Shown piece by piece: positions 14,334 through 27,417 of a stretch of 64,000 bases of DNA. Below the pieces are notes generated by a model, which made no database searches, had not been told where the DNA came from, and saw only the letters and a program-made list of their open reading frames with translations. The stretch is taken from NCBI GenBank assembly GCA_008694505.1, contig VZDJ01000219.1, forward strand, positions 13,701,261 through 13,765,260. The letters are read 5' to 3'. The translations under genes and the position numbers were made by a program. Source of the DNA: Cyanoderma ruficeps (taxonomy: Eukaryota > Chordata > Aves > Passeriformes > Timaliidae). Each line of letters starts with the position of its first letter. Position 1 is the stretch's first letter.

Positions 14334-16471
14334 GTGCCCACACGGGAGAAACCCTGAGCTGGTGAATGAACCTTTCCCCAAACAGCCCAGCAATCCCTGC
14401 TCCCAGCTCCAGGAAAAGGCTGTTTATTCAAAAAAAACTCCTTTTTTTTTTCCATGGCAACGTGGGGCAGGGAAAGGGAGGGCGGGGAACACAATCCCCC
14501 AGGGCTTCCGAGAAAAGCTGTCCCACCAGCAGCCCTGCGCTTCCACACCTGGGGCCAAATGATATTTTATAATTCATTTCTAGAGGTTCCTGCAGGCTCA
14601 GGGCTGGAGCATCTCGCTGGGTTTCCTGCCCTGCTGGGTTGTCTGGGCGCATCATCCATCCCCTGGGAGCGGAGCTTTCCTGCGGGAAAGTTCAGGTTCT
14701 TCACAGCAAACAAAACTCTCCTCCCCCTCTCCTCTTATCGCTGCTCTGGCCGCGGGAGGAGACACTGGGAAACAGCCGAGGGACTCAGCAACAGCAGCAC
14801 ATCAAAAGTTCCTCCTCCTTTCCTCTGAGTGCTCAGTCTTTTTTTCTTTTTCTTTTTTTGGTGATTTTTTTTGTGGTTTTTGTTTGTTTTTGTTTTGTTT
14901 TTTGGTTTTTGTTGCTGTTTCGGAAGGGGGGAAAAAAGAAAGCCCTCCCAAACACGCAGCCCTCGAGATGGACACAAAACACAAGAGCTGTTGTTTTTCT
15001 TTCCCATGTTGTAATAATCGTCAGTGAAAATTCTGTTCAAAAGCAAGCTAGCCCCGCTTCGGTTCCATTCCTAAGCCACAAGCAGCTTTAAAAAGTCCAT
15101 TTTAAAAGCTGTGTTATATTGGGTGAGGGGGATTTGCTTCTGTGTGTCCCAAGTCCTGCATCCCACTGCAGGAAAAGAGACTTTAAAATGTGTCCCAGCC
15201 ACAGACTCAAACCAAACTCTGGGAAAAAAAAAAGGATGAGAATCTCAGCTTTCATTTGGTGCCCCCATTTCCAGCAGCCAGGATTTATGCGAAAGAACAC
15301 AAAATGCCACGGGGCTTGTAATAAAAATAAAATAAAATCCCGAAAGCTCCCACCAGGGCAGTTTTGCAGCTTCCCTGGGCTGTTTTCAACCAGCACAAGA
15401 CTCCTCGGCCTCTGCAATGAGCAAAGAGAAGGAGCTGGAGAGGGCTGGGATGAGATAGGAGCTGCTGGCAGGGCACAGCCTCTCCGCAGAGGATTTCCAT
15501 GCCAAGAAAGTCCCTGCTGGATGCTGTTATCCCGCCAGCTTTATTCCTGGGAACTCACTGGGCTTCTCCAAACCCTTGCTCACAGTGGGCTCAGCTCCAT
15601 CCCACGCAACAACTGGGATTTTCCTCCTTTTATACTCGAGGCCAATCAGGTACAAACCCCAGAGGGATTCTCTGCTTTGTGCTTTCCTTGCAGTGCCGTG
15701 GATTTCCGAGCAGCTGCTGGAGGATGAGCCACTTCCCCTCGCACAGAAAGGTCTTTTTGCTCCATAAATATAATTTTGCTCCATAAATGTTTCATGTCCC
15801 CTCCAGGCTGCTGGAGCACAAAGCCTGGCAGAGGAGCCACGGGGACCTGGCACAGCTCAGGGGCACCAGGAGGACCAGGGCTCCTCACACATTTTTCCTT
15901 GTTTAATTCCAGGAAAGAACAGCCAGGTTGATTTAGGGAGAGCCCCGTTCAGGCCCAGCCTGTTTGTGAATTATTCAAGAGCCCAAGAGCTGCTGCCATC
16001 CAGGAGCTTGGGCACATCTGGACCTGCTCACTTGGAATATTCTCTTCCCATGCCGGGCTGTGAGCAGCCAGGAAACTACGGCGGGTTCCTGACCAGACAG
16101 GCACCCCCAGAGGTTTTATCCAGAGCCACTCTGGGAATCCAGGCACTCAGCATGCAAACGATCCAGGAAAACGCTGGCTCAAACAAGTGCACAGGCAGAG
16201 GTGAGGGTGGGATGTGGGCACAACAGTAAAAGCTGGTGTTTAGATTTGGATGCAGATTTTCCCCGGCAGCGCTGGTCAGCGAGAAGAGGAAGGGTTTGAC
16301 TCTGGGGAAAACCTGGCAGGGACTAAAAGCCTTGCAGAAGTAAACCAGCCTGGCCTCAGTGACTCCTCTCCAAAACACTGGAGCATTAATAACACCAGCC
16401 TGAGCAATGAAATGCAAATGCTACTCCAAGAATTAAATAAAGAGAAGAATCCTGCTCCCAGAACAATGGGG

Positions 16472-16627
16472 ATGGATTTGACAGACTCCCAGATCCTGCC
16501 CTCGTGGGTTTGACAGACTCCCAGATCCTGCCCTTGTGGATTTGACAGAATCCCAGATCCTGCCCTGTGGATTTGACAGACTCCCAGATCCTGCCCTTGT
16601 GAATTTGACAGACTCCCAGATCCTCCC
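16472..16627. repeat. 30-31-bp minisatellite, five copies
   Basis: Units TTTGACAGACTCCCAGATCC plus TGCCCTTGTG, with small length changes. Confidence 0.9.
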
Positions 16628-16747
16628 AGACAGGAGGCTGTTGTTGCAGTGTTTCATTTTTTTGAGTAGGTGGGGAGCACTTGACATCACAAAGCACTGC
16701 CTGACAAAGGCAGAGCCCAGGAACTCTGCAATCCCTTCTCCCTCCAG

Positions 16748-16772
16748 GAAGGAAGGAAGGAAGGAAGGAAGG
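16748..16772. repeat. (GGAA)n microsatellite
   Basis: Six perfect GGAA units after CTCCA. Confidence 0.9.
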
Positions 16773-18116
16773 CAAAGCTTCCCACGGCAGGGAGGAGGTG
16801 GAAAAGAGGGAAGGGGTGGGGGCTGACATTTCAGAGAAGGAGCAAGGCCCTCCTGGAGGATGCAGGCAGGGCAAGGAGGTGAAACCAAGGGTGGCAGATA
16901 AAGATAAACCAGCCTCATCTCTCACCCCAGCTCAGGGGGTGTTTGCCTTTTTCCTTCAGCCCAGATTAATCCTGCTGCAGTTGCAATCCATCCAAATCCC
17001 GAGTCCCCTCCTAGGAGGGATGTTTGTCCTTCCCTTCCTTTGCAGAGTACATATTTACTTTGTTCTTTAACATACCCGGGGCTCAGAATCCATCCAAAAC
17101 ACCAAGTGGACAACTCAGCTCCCTGGAGGTCAGGAGGCAGAGCAGAAACACTCCCAGCTGGGTGTTCCAGAGAGCTCAGGGGCTTTATCCACGGATTTTC
17201 AAACGAGGAGACACGTGCTGACATTGCAGAAGGTGCTTGCTGAATCAGCCCAGTGAAACATGCCCCTCCTGCAGCGCTGAGCCCAGGGATGAGCCAGGCT
17301 GGGCTTGTGTTATCCCAGCTCAGCCCTCGGCACCACCGGCAGGGCCTGGCAGCCCCAACAGCTCAGCTCACACGATGCAAGTCCCAAAAGCTGAGATCTT
17401 TCCTTTAACACCATTAAATTTACCCAGGGAGGCCACAAAGGCATCGGAAACACTAAAAACAGGAAGGAAAAAGCAGCAGAGCTATCTTTGTCACTCTCCT
17501 GACTTCCTGCAGTTAAAGGAGGAGCTGGCTGAGGAGATGGGTTTGGAAATCCTCCTGTTCACCTGATTTCCACCGTCCTCACACAGGCCCAGGGTTATCT
17601 GAGCACCCAAGGGTCCGTTCCCTCAGCCTCTCCATCCTCTGCTCAGAGCACAGGACGGTGCTTTTCACACTCAGCTTCCTCTGCTGCCACAGAGCAGCAG
17701 GCAGGGGAAATAAAACACAATATATAAACCTGCTGGGCTAGGGGAGAGAGCTGCAGGAACCTGCTGTTCCAGCCCTTGCACCAACCCACTCGACTGCATT
17801 TTATGTCCCTGCAGCTGCACAGCCACGGGAAATGGAGCTCTGGCTGTCAGGGGTCTCTGCAGTACAAGGGCTGAGCCACAAATCGGCCCCAAATCCAAAA
17901 AATCAGCTGGAAGAGCAACTCCAGTTTTAAAAGAAACTGGAACTTATTGGTGATGCTTTTTCTACCTTCACAAACCCTTCACGGTGGAAACAAACCCTTA
18001 AGCACTTACATTTTTCTAATGTCACGTACAAACCCTTAATGGTGGAAAAAAACCAGAACTCCAACTTCCCTGTGAAGACCCCTTGGCCTTCCCTTGGGTT
18101 TTTACAGGCAGCTTTA

Positions 18117-18731
<615 letters not shown>

Positions 18732-18784
18732 TTACTAGAAATCCTGAGTGTGCAGATAATCCAACCAAGACCTATCTGAGAGTG

Positions 18785-19075
18785 CAGCCAGGAGGGGATG
18801 GGGCTCTGCTCCCAGGGAACAGGGACAGGAGGAGAGGGAACGGCCTCAGGCTGGGCCAGGGGAGGCTCAGGGTGGACAGCAGCAGGAATTTCCCCATGGA
18901 AAGGGTGCTCAGGCCTTGGAAGTGCCCAGGGAGGTTTGGATCCCCATCCCTGGAGTGTCCCAGGAAGGGCTGGAGGTGTCACTCAGTGCTCTGGGGACAA
19001 GGTGGGGATTTGGGCACAGACTCGATGATGTTGAAAGGCTTTTCCAGCCTCAGGGATTTTGTAACTTGGTAAAAT
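18785..19075 (+). mobile_element. CR1 LINE 3' fragment
   Basis: 5'-truncated copy with the block GGAATTTCCCCATGGAAAGG, CCAGGGAGGTTTGGATCCCC and a tail GGCTTTTCCAGCC. The same blocks occur in reverse at 51.8 kb and in part at 57.0 kb, which defines an interspersed family. CR1 is the dominant avian LINE. Confidence 0.75.
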
Positions 19076-19867
19076 TCACAGTCCAGCTGCACCAGGAGAT
19101 GTGTCACACGTGGGACAGGGGCGAGACAGGAGCTGCTGACTCAGGAGCATCCAGACATTGATTGAGTCAGCAGCCCACGGCACAGAATTCCCTGCAGCTC
19201 ACCCGCTGCTCCCCACTGACACAATTCCAGCTCCCCCCCCCTTCATTTTTCCTTCCATCTCTCCCAGGGAAACAATTCCCAGTGTGGATGGAATCCCTGG
19301 AGGAGCCGGCCAAGCTCTGCTGGTGACCTTTTCTTCCCACTCTCCGCTTTACATCTCCGTGTTTGGAAAACCCTCGGGGGAGCTCAGGGGAGGATTAATT
19401 CCTGCTGTAAACACCAGCAGCCCCTCTGAGCAGCTTCACACACCATAACTACCTACCGAGGGCCGGGCTGGGGAGGGGAGGAACGAATATTGGGAGAATC
19501 ACACAGCAGAGGGAGGAAAACGAGGGAGCTCCGCTGTGTTTTTGATGCCTTGCTGCATTCCAGGAGCTGGCAGGGACGGAGATTGTCCTCACCACAGGGG
19601 ACAAGCCCATTTCCACCAGGGCTCGATGCCCGGAGGCAGCACAGCCTCCTGCAGGAGGATTTAGGGGGTTCCTTTAGCTCGGGTCCTCACCAAGCCGGCA
19701 CCGGGTGATCCCACAGGGAGAGCAGGGCACGGGGAGACGGGCAAGGAGCGGGGAAAAGCTCAGCCCCCCCAGACGGGAGCCAGAGGTGCCCCACGGTGTT
19801 TGCCCTGCGCTCGGGGAGCTGGGACTGCGCCCAGGAGGGGAAGTAAATATTGAGAGAAGAGGTGGGG

Positions 19868-19966
19868 CTTCCCCGGCAGGGTCCCTTCCCTTCCCCGGCA
19901 GGTTCCCTTCCCCGGCAGGTTCCCTTCCCCGGCAGGGTCCCTTCCCCGGCAGGGTCCCTTCCCAGC
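19868..19966. repeat. 17-bp minisatellite, about six copies
   Basis: Units CCCCGGCAGGGTCCCTTCC or with GGTTCCC; pyrimidine- and CpG-rich. Confidence 0.88.
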
Positions 19967-20029
19967 GGCGGGGGCCCCCAGCTCAACCCCCTGCAGGATG
20001 CTGGGGCCCAGCAGGCACCTGGGGAAATT

Positions 20030-20372
20030 CTCCTGAGATGATTTTGGGATAATTCTCCTGGGGTAATTCTCCTGGGGCAATTCTCCTGGGGTAATTCTCC
20101 TGGGGTAATTCTCCTGGGATAATTCTGGGATAATTCTCCTGGGATAATTCTCCTGGGATAATCCTCCTGGGGTAATTCTCCTGGGATAATTCTGGGATAA
20201 TTCTCCTGGGGTAATTCTCCTGGATAATTCTCCTGGGGTAACTTTCCTGGGATAATTCTCCTGGGGTAATTCTCCTGGGGTAATTCTCCTGGGACAATTC
20301 TGGGATAATTCTGGGGTAATTCTCCTGGGGTAATTCTCCTGGGATAATTCTCCTGGGGTGATTCTCCAGGAG
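20030..20372. repeat. 13-bp minisatellite, about 25 copies
   Basis: Units ATAATTCTCCTGGG or GTAATTCTCCTGGG, with some units shortened to ATAATTCTGGG. Gives false ENYPRRI-type repeats on the minus strand. Confidence 0.92.
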
Positions 20373-20611
20373 CAGAGCACACAGCTGGGCTGAGGGTGAG
20401 GGTTGGCACACGGGGCTGCAGGCTGTGGTGGGGGCTGAGCACAGCCCAGGCTGGCTTTGTTCACTGTCCTCCCCCATCCCAGGGGGGAGCAGCACAGGGA
20501 CAGCCCCTGCCCCAGCCTGTGCTCAGGGCAGAGCTGCCCCTGCTTTTCTCCCCCGTGCTGAACTGCTCTGAACAAGTGTTCACCCACCCTTCCCATTTCC
20601 TTGTCCCTGAG

Positions 20612-20845
20612 CTCCTCAGGGACCCTGTGAGCTCCAAAGGGACCCTGTGAGCCCCAAAGGGACCCTGTGAGCTCCTCAGGGACCCCGTGAGCTCCTCAGG
20701 GACCCTGTGAGCTCCTCAGAGACCCTGTGAGCTCCTCAGGGACCCCATGAGCTCCTCGGGGACCCCGTGAGCTCCAAAGGGATCCCATGAGCTCCTCAGG
20801 GACCCCGTGAGCTCCTCAGGGACCCTGTGAGCTCCAAAGGGAGCA
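20612..20845. repeat. 20-bp minisatellite, about 12 copies
   Basis: Units GGGACCCTGTGAGCTCCTCA with variants (CCAAA, CCGTG). Each unit keeps the GAGCTC hexamer or a one-base variant. Confidence 0.92.
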
Positions 20846-21916
20846 TTGCCCATGTCCCATGTCTCCCCAGCCAGCACAGGGAGGTGACAATTTGGGCGCC
20901 CCAGAGGAAATGGGAGCAGCACCTCCAAGGAAACCTCAGCTCAGGACGTCACCAGCTCCTGACGCAGCAACACTCTGGAGGCAGCAAGTCCCCGTGGGCA
21001 CAGGGATGGTGTGGCCATGACCCCGTGGTGACATCCTGATAATGTCACTGGGACAGTGTCACCGCTGTAACCCAGGGCGCTTCCCAGAAGGGACCAAAGG
21101 GACCCTGAGGATGGCAGAAGAGGCTGAAGAAGGAAGGAGAGCTGAGGTCACGGGGTGAGCAGGAGGTTTTGGGACATTATCTCCCCTGCAGCGCAGAGGA
21201 GACACTGGTTACCCCACCCAGCAGCTCTGGGAGGAGCAGCACTGGGACAGGCTGGAGAGTTCATCCCTTCCTGAGGTGTCCATGGCCCCTCTGAGCCCAA
21301 ATTCCTGCTGTCCTCAGCCTACCACACAAGCCAGAGGTGCTTCCATGGGCAATCCTGAACTGAGCCCAGCCAGTCACATCATGAAACCTGGAAATTCCAA
21401 ACTGAAATTCCAAGGATCTCCTGCCCCTTTCTCTCCATCTGCTCGTCCCCCAGAGCTACAACCACGTCCCAGACTGTAAGATCCCCAGAAAGTGTTAGAT
21501 GCCCCTTCCATCTTTTAGCTCCGTCACTCCCGGACATTTCAATCCCATGGATAATTTGTCCTTGGGGTGCTAATTAGCCCAAAAAAAAAAAAAATTAAAA
21601 TATGAGCAGAGAGCTGCCAGTGGGTGCCCAGGAGGTGCTGCTGAACTCCAGGAGGGTTCATTAGAGCCATTTAAACCCCAAAAAACCCCATTATTTTTGG
21701 CCACCAGTCAGCCCCTGAGCAAGTCGACGGTGACAGGGCTGGAATGTGCATTCCACAAACGTCACACAAAAGTTACTCATTAAACCATCGCAGAGAGTCA
21801 CGGCGCCGGGAGCAGAGCAGGAAACAGCAAAGGATCTTCCTGGAGAGCTCTGGGGCAGAGCGGGGGCTGGTCCCATTGCCAACCCCCCGGGAACGGCAGG
21901 AAACAGGGGATGGGCA

Positions 21917-22601
21917 TGTTGTAAATAAGCCTCGTGTGTTAATTTGTGCATAAGAAATTAAAAAAATTACGGGCAGGAAGGAATGCATGGGCAGAGTCAC
22001 CGGAGGAGAAGCCAGAGCTGAGAAAAGAATGTCTGAAGCAAGTGAAAAGGAGGATTTCAGCCACCACTGTCAGAGAGCTGAGCCATCAGCCCCGGGACAG
22101 CCCCGGCCCCCCAGTCGACATCTCCCTGTCTGACCAAGGAACCCCACTCCAAACTTCAATATAATGTAAAGTTAATCCTCAGACACCGTTCTGATTCCAC
22201 TCAGGAAGGAGTTTGAATCCCAAAAGGAAAGCCCATGAATATCATAATCCTACCACAGACAAAGGAAAACCCTGCCTCGGGGAAAATAAAAAGTACAAGA
22301 ACTGGACTCTGAAAGCAGAACGTCGGAGCGAATGACGGAGGACTCAGGACCAGCCGCTCCCGTATTCCCTTCCCAGACCCAGACAAATCTATTCTTTATT
22401 AATCTATCTCTATTAATTAATCTTTATTAATTAATCTCTATTAATCTATTCTTTATTGTGGTTTATGGCAGTTTCATCGTAGCGTGGCTGTGTTTTTTGT
22501 CGTGTTTTTATTTCTTTTCTGTATTTTAACTTGCAACAGCGAGAAAACAAACTTTATTATTTTTTTTTAAAATTCTGATTTGGCTCGCCATGTTTATAAC
22601 A
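21917..22601 (+). mobile_element. solo LTR, copy 2 of the same family
   Basis: A 685-bp copy homologous along its whole length to the 13.7 kb element, in the same orientation, with TGTT...AACA ends and an added TTTATTAATC repeat inside. It is flanked on both sides by GGCA, a 4-bp target-site duplication of the length typical of gammaretrovirus-like (class I) ERVs. No internal retroviral sequence remains. Confidence 0.8.
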
Positions 22602-22674
22602 GGCAGGATTGCTCCTAGAAGGCAGAGAGGAAAATCACTGGGTTTGTGGATCTGAGGGGTGAGAGGTGCCCAGG

Positions 22675-22736
22675 TGACAGGAGTGCCCGCCCAGGTGACA
22701 CGAGTGCCCGCCCAGGTGACACGAGTGCCTCCTTGG
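22675..22736. repeat. 21-bp repeat, three copies
   Basis: CCCGCCCAGGTGACACGAGTG repeated just right of the solo LTR. Confidence 0.8.
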
Positions 22737-23339
22737 CCCCAGCCTGTGACTCACCCCGTGGCTATTGTGAAACCCTGAACTGTGACAAACACAGGAGCTA
22801 TTTTAAGCCCTGAAAGGACACGTTACAGGAAGGCTGGATGGGTCGGCAGGGCCAGTTTCTAGGTGAGGCAGAGGAAAGCCCGGCCTGAACTCTCACTGGA
22901 AGGCACAGAAAGGGGAACCGGGACAGCCCCAGCTGCTCCATCTCAGCTCCTGTGCCCCGGTATCTCCCCAGCCTCATCCTTCACGGCCTATCTGCCACCA
23001 TATTGGTGGTGTGAGCTCTCCTTCCCCTCCACGCCAGCCCTGTCCCTGTGCCAGGAGAGCTGATGCTTCAGATATCCCCAAATTAGAGCCCCGGGGAGAG
23101 GCTGGAGGTGCCAGGGATGCTGCGTTTGGGGGGGGTGATAGCTGGGCCCTGCCCCACCCCACCGTGTGACACTGCTCCCTCACGGGTTTCCCGGGGATTA
23201 CTTCATGATTAATTGCCTCCTGATGAACCTGGCCTGAGCTCTGGGCATCAATAAACAAACACAGAACAGCCAGGAGGGAGTCAGTGCTGGTGGTGGTGGT
23301 GTGGAATAATCAATGGGAGCAGGAATGGAGATGCCTCCC

Positions 23340-23732
23340 CTATGGGGACAGGCTGAGAAATTTGGGGTGTTCAGCCTGGAGAGGAGCAGCTTTGGGGTGA
23401 CCTCACTGTGGCTTTGCAGTGCCTGAGGGGATACAAAAACAAAAATGGAGAGGGATTGTTCTTCAGGAATGGGAGTGACAGGACACAGGGAATGGTTTCC
23501 CGCTGGCAGAGCAGGGCTAGATGGGATTTTGGGCAGGAATTGTTCCCTGGGAGGGTGGGCAGGCCCTGGCACAGGGTGCCCAGAGCAGCTGTGGCTGCCC
23601 CTGGATCCCTGGAGGTGTCCAGGGCCAGGCTGGACTTGGAGCAGCCTGGGACAGTGGGAGGTGTCCCTGCCCATGGCTGGGGTGGAATGAGGTGACCTTT
23701 AAGGTCCCTCCCATCCCAAACCATCCCGTGAC
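23340..23732 (+). mobile_element. CR1 LINE 3' fragment
   Basis: Typical avian CR1 3' end: GGTGTTCAGCCTGGAGAGGA, GTGGCTGCCCCTGGATCCCT, then TTTAAGGTCCCTCCCATCCC and CAAACCATCCCGTGA. 5'-truncated, no reverse transcriptase left. Confidence 0.9.
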
Positions 23733-25084
23733 TTCCGAGCCTCACAGCCCCCCCAGAACCACTTCAGTTTGTCACCATAAAGGATTCCTGTTTGGGGTTC
23801 AGGCCCCGGTGCCACCAAACAGAGCAGCTGGTGACATGTGGGCAGGGCACAGCAGCTCAGCCCCCGGCTCTGCACCAGCACTGCAGCTCCAGCAGCTGTG
23901 GCAACATTTCAGCAGGAGGGAAGGGGAAGTGGCTTGTGAAACACCCTAAAAACCGTTAAAAAAAAAAAAAAAGCCAAAACCCGAAAACCAAAACAAAACA
24001 ACAACCCCCAAAACATTAAAAAGCAGAAATGCCTTCCTTGGGTTTCACCAGCTCAGGGCAGGGAGAGCAGCCCCAGCAGAGAGCTCAGCTACAGCCACGG
24101 CCTCGTGGTCCAGCAAAAGTGTGAGCAAGGCACAGCACAAACACCTCTCCTGGCCTGAGGAGCTCAGCAAAGGTGGGGCAGAGATGAGAAGGCCCCAGGG
24201 CAGCAGAGCTCCACGGGGTGTTTCACACCTTCCACCCAAAAGAGCTGCGGAGGCACAGCCAGAGGGTTTGGGGCTGCTGTGCTGTGTCACAGCCACCCAC
24301 GGGAGCCAGGCACAGCTCCTGGGCTCACTGAGACACCTGCAAACCAACAGGCAAGGTCGGAGCACGGGGGAAGATCCAGCATCTTCAAAACCGAAAGCAC
24401 CAAACATCCTTCAGGTCATCCTTCAGGGGCCTGGAAGAGCTCGGTGCTCCAAGCGAGCGTTCCTGGGCCGGGCTCCATTCAGACAGTGCCACAGCATTTG
24501 AAAAAATAATTTAAAAAAAGGAAAAATAGAGGAGGGGAGGAAGCTATCCAGCCAGTTCAGAGTTTTCTAGCAACTTCCTGCAACAAATTCAGTCCAGGGA
24601 GCAGGGGCTGAGCGGCTGCAACGCCCAAGAGCCAAGGAGTGGGTTTAGGCCCAAGAGCCAAGGAGTGGGTTTGGGCTGGCAGCGGCAGGGCTGGCCGGCC
24701 CCAGCCCTCTCTCACTGGGCTGAAAAGCAGCAGCTCAGCGAGGCCCTGGCAGGGCAATAAAGCACTCGGCTCTCCCCATCTCCAGGGCTGAGCAGAACCG
24801 ACCCCAGCTGGTCCTGCTGGGCACGGCCAGTCCTCTGCCTCTCCCACCTCCCCAGACACCGCAGGGATTTTGGCTGAGCAAATAAAGGCGGGAGCCCTGG
24901 GGCCAAGAGCACAGGGAGGTGGGAAATGTGGGGATCGGGAAGGTTTTGCCCGGGGAGGTGGCACCGAGGTGATGTTCCCCAGGCAGGAGAAGGGACGGCT
25001 CTGCTCCGTGCCAGGGACACGCTGCCCCTTCCAGCCCCAGCCACGCTCTGCTCCCTCCCTTCCCATGGCAGCAAAACGTGCCTT

Positions 25085-25735
25085 TGCTCTTCTGCCTGAA
25101 TCCTTTTTCTCTCTGGCATCAGGTCGAGGCAGGAATTATTATGAAGAATTAATATTATTATTTCATTAAATAATAATATAATAATATTTTAATTTAATAA
25201 GAATAAATATATTGCACGACAATAGATTATTATATATAACATATATCGTATCAATTATATAACATATCATATCAATTATATAACATATATCATATCAATA
25301 ATATATACTTATTATAAATAATAAGTATTATTAAATAATAATTAAATTATAAATAATAATATTAAATAATAAATAATATATTACGGTATTATTATTTATA
25401 TAGTATAGAAATAATATAATATTCCTATATTATATAAATAATAATAAATAGAATATAATATATATTTATTGTTTTATTTTTTAATATTATATAAATAATA
25501 ATAAATCATAATAGTCCGGGTTTATGACAGCACAGCCACCCCTCCCAGCCCTTGGGGACACCCAGGCACGGGGTCTTGCCCTGACACTCAAGAGAACCCC
25601 AAATTTACAGGCAGCAGCACCCCATGGACGAGAAAAAGAACCTTTCCTCCAAGGGAAGTGGGTTCTCAGGAGGCAAAACATTTTTTAAAAAATCACGAGA
25701 TGTGGAGGGAGGAGTTTTTTCTTTCCCTGAGCAGC
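25085..25735 (+). repeat. direct duplication, copy 1
   Basis: Flanks of the AT tract (TTTTCTCTCTGG before; GGGTTTATGACAGCACAGCC, CCAGCCCTTGGGGACACCCA and AGATGTGGAGGGAGGAG after) match the stretch at 27.0-27.35 kb. Confidence 0.88.
25120..25515. repeat. AT-rich low-complexity tract
   Basis: About 390 bp of almost pure A/T (ATAATAAT, TATATAACATA motifs). Part of the first copy of a direct duplication whose second copy has only a 75-bp TTA array at this point. Confidence 0.9.
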
Positions 25736-26177
25736 GACAATTGCCACGTGCCGGGGTGAGAGGCTGCTCTGAGCTCCCGGGCAGGCAGAGCCCACAGCTC
25801 CCGCTGCCAAGAGCTGGGCTGTGCCACTGAAGTCATTGTCAAAGTATTCAGGGCACGAGGAGCTGTCCCTGTCCCCTGTCACCCCGAGACTGCGGCAGGG
25901 ATGGAGCATCCCGCCTTTCCAGCAGCTGAAAGTGAAAATCCAGTTTAAAGTTCAGCCGGGTTTAACGTTGCTTGGGAAAGAACAACTGGAAGGTTTAACA
26001 AAGAGATTTTAATGAAACCTTTCAGTTGTTCAGCGGTTTGGTCCCACATTTTTTGTGGCCAATCAGCTCAAACTTCCCCTGCTTTTGTTTTCCTTCCCTT
26101 TTCTTTTCCAAAGTGAACTCAGGCAGGCAGATTAACATCTCTCCGTGACACCCTTTCCAGGAATTGCGGGTTAAATT

Positions 26178-26402
26178 GTGGAATCACAGATTTGGGCTGG
26201 AAGAGACCTTAAAGGTCATTTTGTTGCCGTGGGCAGGGACAAATTCCACTGTCCCGGGCGGCTCCAAATCCCATCCAAGCTGGCCTTGGACACCTCCAGG
26301 GATCCAGGGGCAGTCACAGCTTCCCTGGGCACCCTGTGCCAGGGCCTGCCCACCCTCCCAGGGCACAATTCCTTCCTAAAATCCCATCGAAACCTGCTCC
26401 CT
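26178..26402 (-). mobile_element. CR1 LINE 3' fragment
   Basis: Reverse-oriented CR1 tail beginning (plus strand) GAATCACAGATTTGGGCTGG and AAGAGACCTTAAAGGTCATT, then the TGGCCTTGGACACCTCCAGG block. About 225 bp, 5'-truncated. Confidence 0.9.
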
Positions 26403-26409
26403 CCTCATG

Positions 26410-26990
26410 GATCAACCCAAGAGCTGAGCCCGGATCACCCGAGCCCGGCGGGTGCTGCGGGTCGGGGTGATGGGCAGAGAGCTCTGCCGGTGCCAGCGAC
26501 ACCCCGGGGCCCTAAACCAGCTCCGGGACAGCTGCACAACACCCCAAAATCAACCTTTTATTGCATGCGACCACCGACAGCAGCGCAACACACCCCGGAA
26601 CCCAAATTCGCCTTTTTAAAGGCGAAAGGAGGATAAAAGCAGAAAGGAGGATAAAAGCACAAAGGAGGATAAAAGCAGAAAGGACCGCGCCGGGGACTCG
26701 CTGTGGCCCCGGGGCTCGGCGGGATGGAGGCGTGTGGAGGCGATTGGGAAGGGATAAAGTGAATTAAAGCCCCTTTTCCCCGCGGGTCGGGGGCTGCGGG
26801 CAGCCTGTCCCCACCCTCCCTTATCGGGGGTCAGTGTCCCCATCGGCAGGCGCTGGGCAGGGCCGATAGCGCTGCGCAAGGGGCGGGAGCGGCACAGTTC
26901 CCGCAGGAGAAAGGCGGCCGGGGGTCGGGGCACGGCCGGGGTCTGCTCGGGAAAGGAGCCGCTCAATCCCTTCCCCATGGGGGAAAAATG
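26410..26990. promoter_or_regulatory. second CpG island in STK10 intron 1
   Basis: A rough hand count gives about 45 CpG in 580 bp, far above the surrounding intron. It includes GC boxes (GGGGCGGGAG near 26,880) and an NRF1-like GCGCTGCGCA. It contains a small 18-bp tandem repeat and sits between AT-rich arrays. It lies 4 kb inside intron 1, so it could be an alternative promoter or enhancer, or simply a GC-rich insertion. No splice-competent exon start is evident. Confidence 0.45.
26625..26690. repeat. 18-bp repeat, four copies
   Basis: AAAGGAGGATAAAAGCAG units within the intron 1 CpG island. Confidence 0.85.
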
Positions 26991-27002
26991 GGCCCGAGCC
27001 CT

Positions 27003-27347
27003 TGTGGCTGAATCTCTTTTCTCTCTGGGTTCAGGCTGAGGCAGGCCTGAAGAATTTATTATTATTATTATTATTATTNGGTAAATATTTTAAAACATTA
27101 TTATTATTACTGTTACTATTATTATTCGGGTTTATGGCAGCACAGCCACCCTGCCCAGCCCTTGGGGACACCCAGGCACGGGTGGCTCGCCCTGACACTC
27201 AGGAGAACCCCAAATTCACAGGCAGCAGCAGCACCCCATGGGCGAGAAAAAGAACCTTTTCTCCAGGGGAAGTGGATTCTCAGGAGACAAAATATTTTAA
27301 AAACCTCTGGAGATGTGGAGGGAGGGGTTTTTTCTCAGTCCTGCAGC
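27003..27347 (+). repeat. direct duplication, copy 2
   Basis: Same blocks as copy 1, about 1.9 kb away in the same orientation (GGGTTTATGGCAGCACAGCC, CCAGCCCTTGGGGACACCCA). The AT core is reduced to a (TTA)n run with an N. Confidence 0.88.
27049..27126. repeat. (TTA)n microsatellite with an N
   Basis: TTA units on both sides of a single N at 27079, so the array length is not reliable. Confidence 0.9.
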
Positions 27348-27417
27348 AGGCAGAGCAGCCCCTGGCCCAGCTGCTCAAAGCCAGGGCAGAGCTGGGCCAT
27401 CCCTCCGTGCCGGCATT

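Noticed and set aside
19687..20596. Minus-strand frames with ENYPRRI-like repeats, 170-278 codons.
   Set aside because: Products of the 13-bp minisatellite read in three frames.
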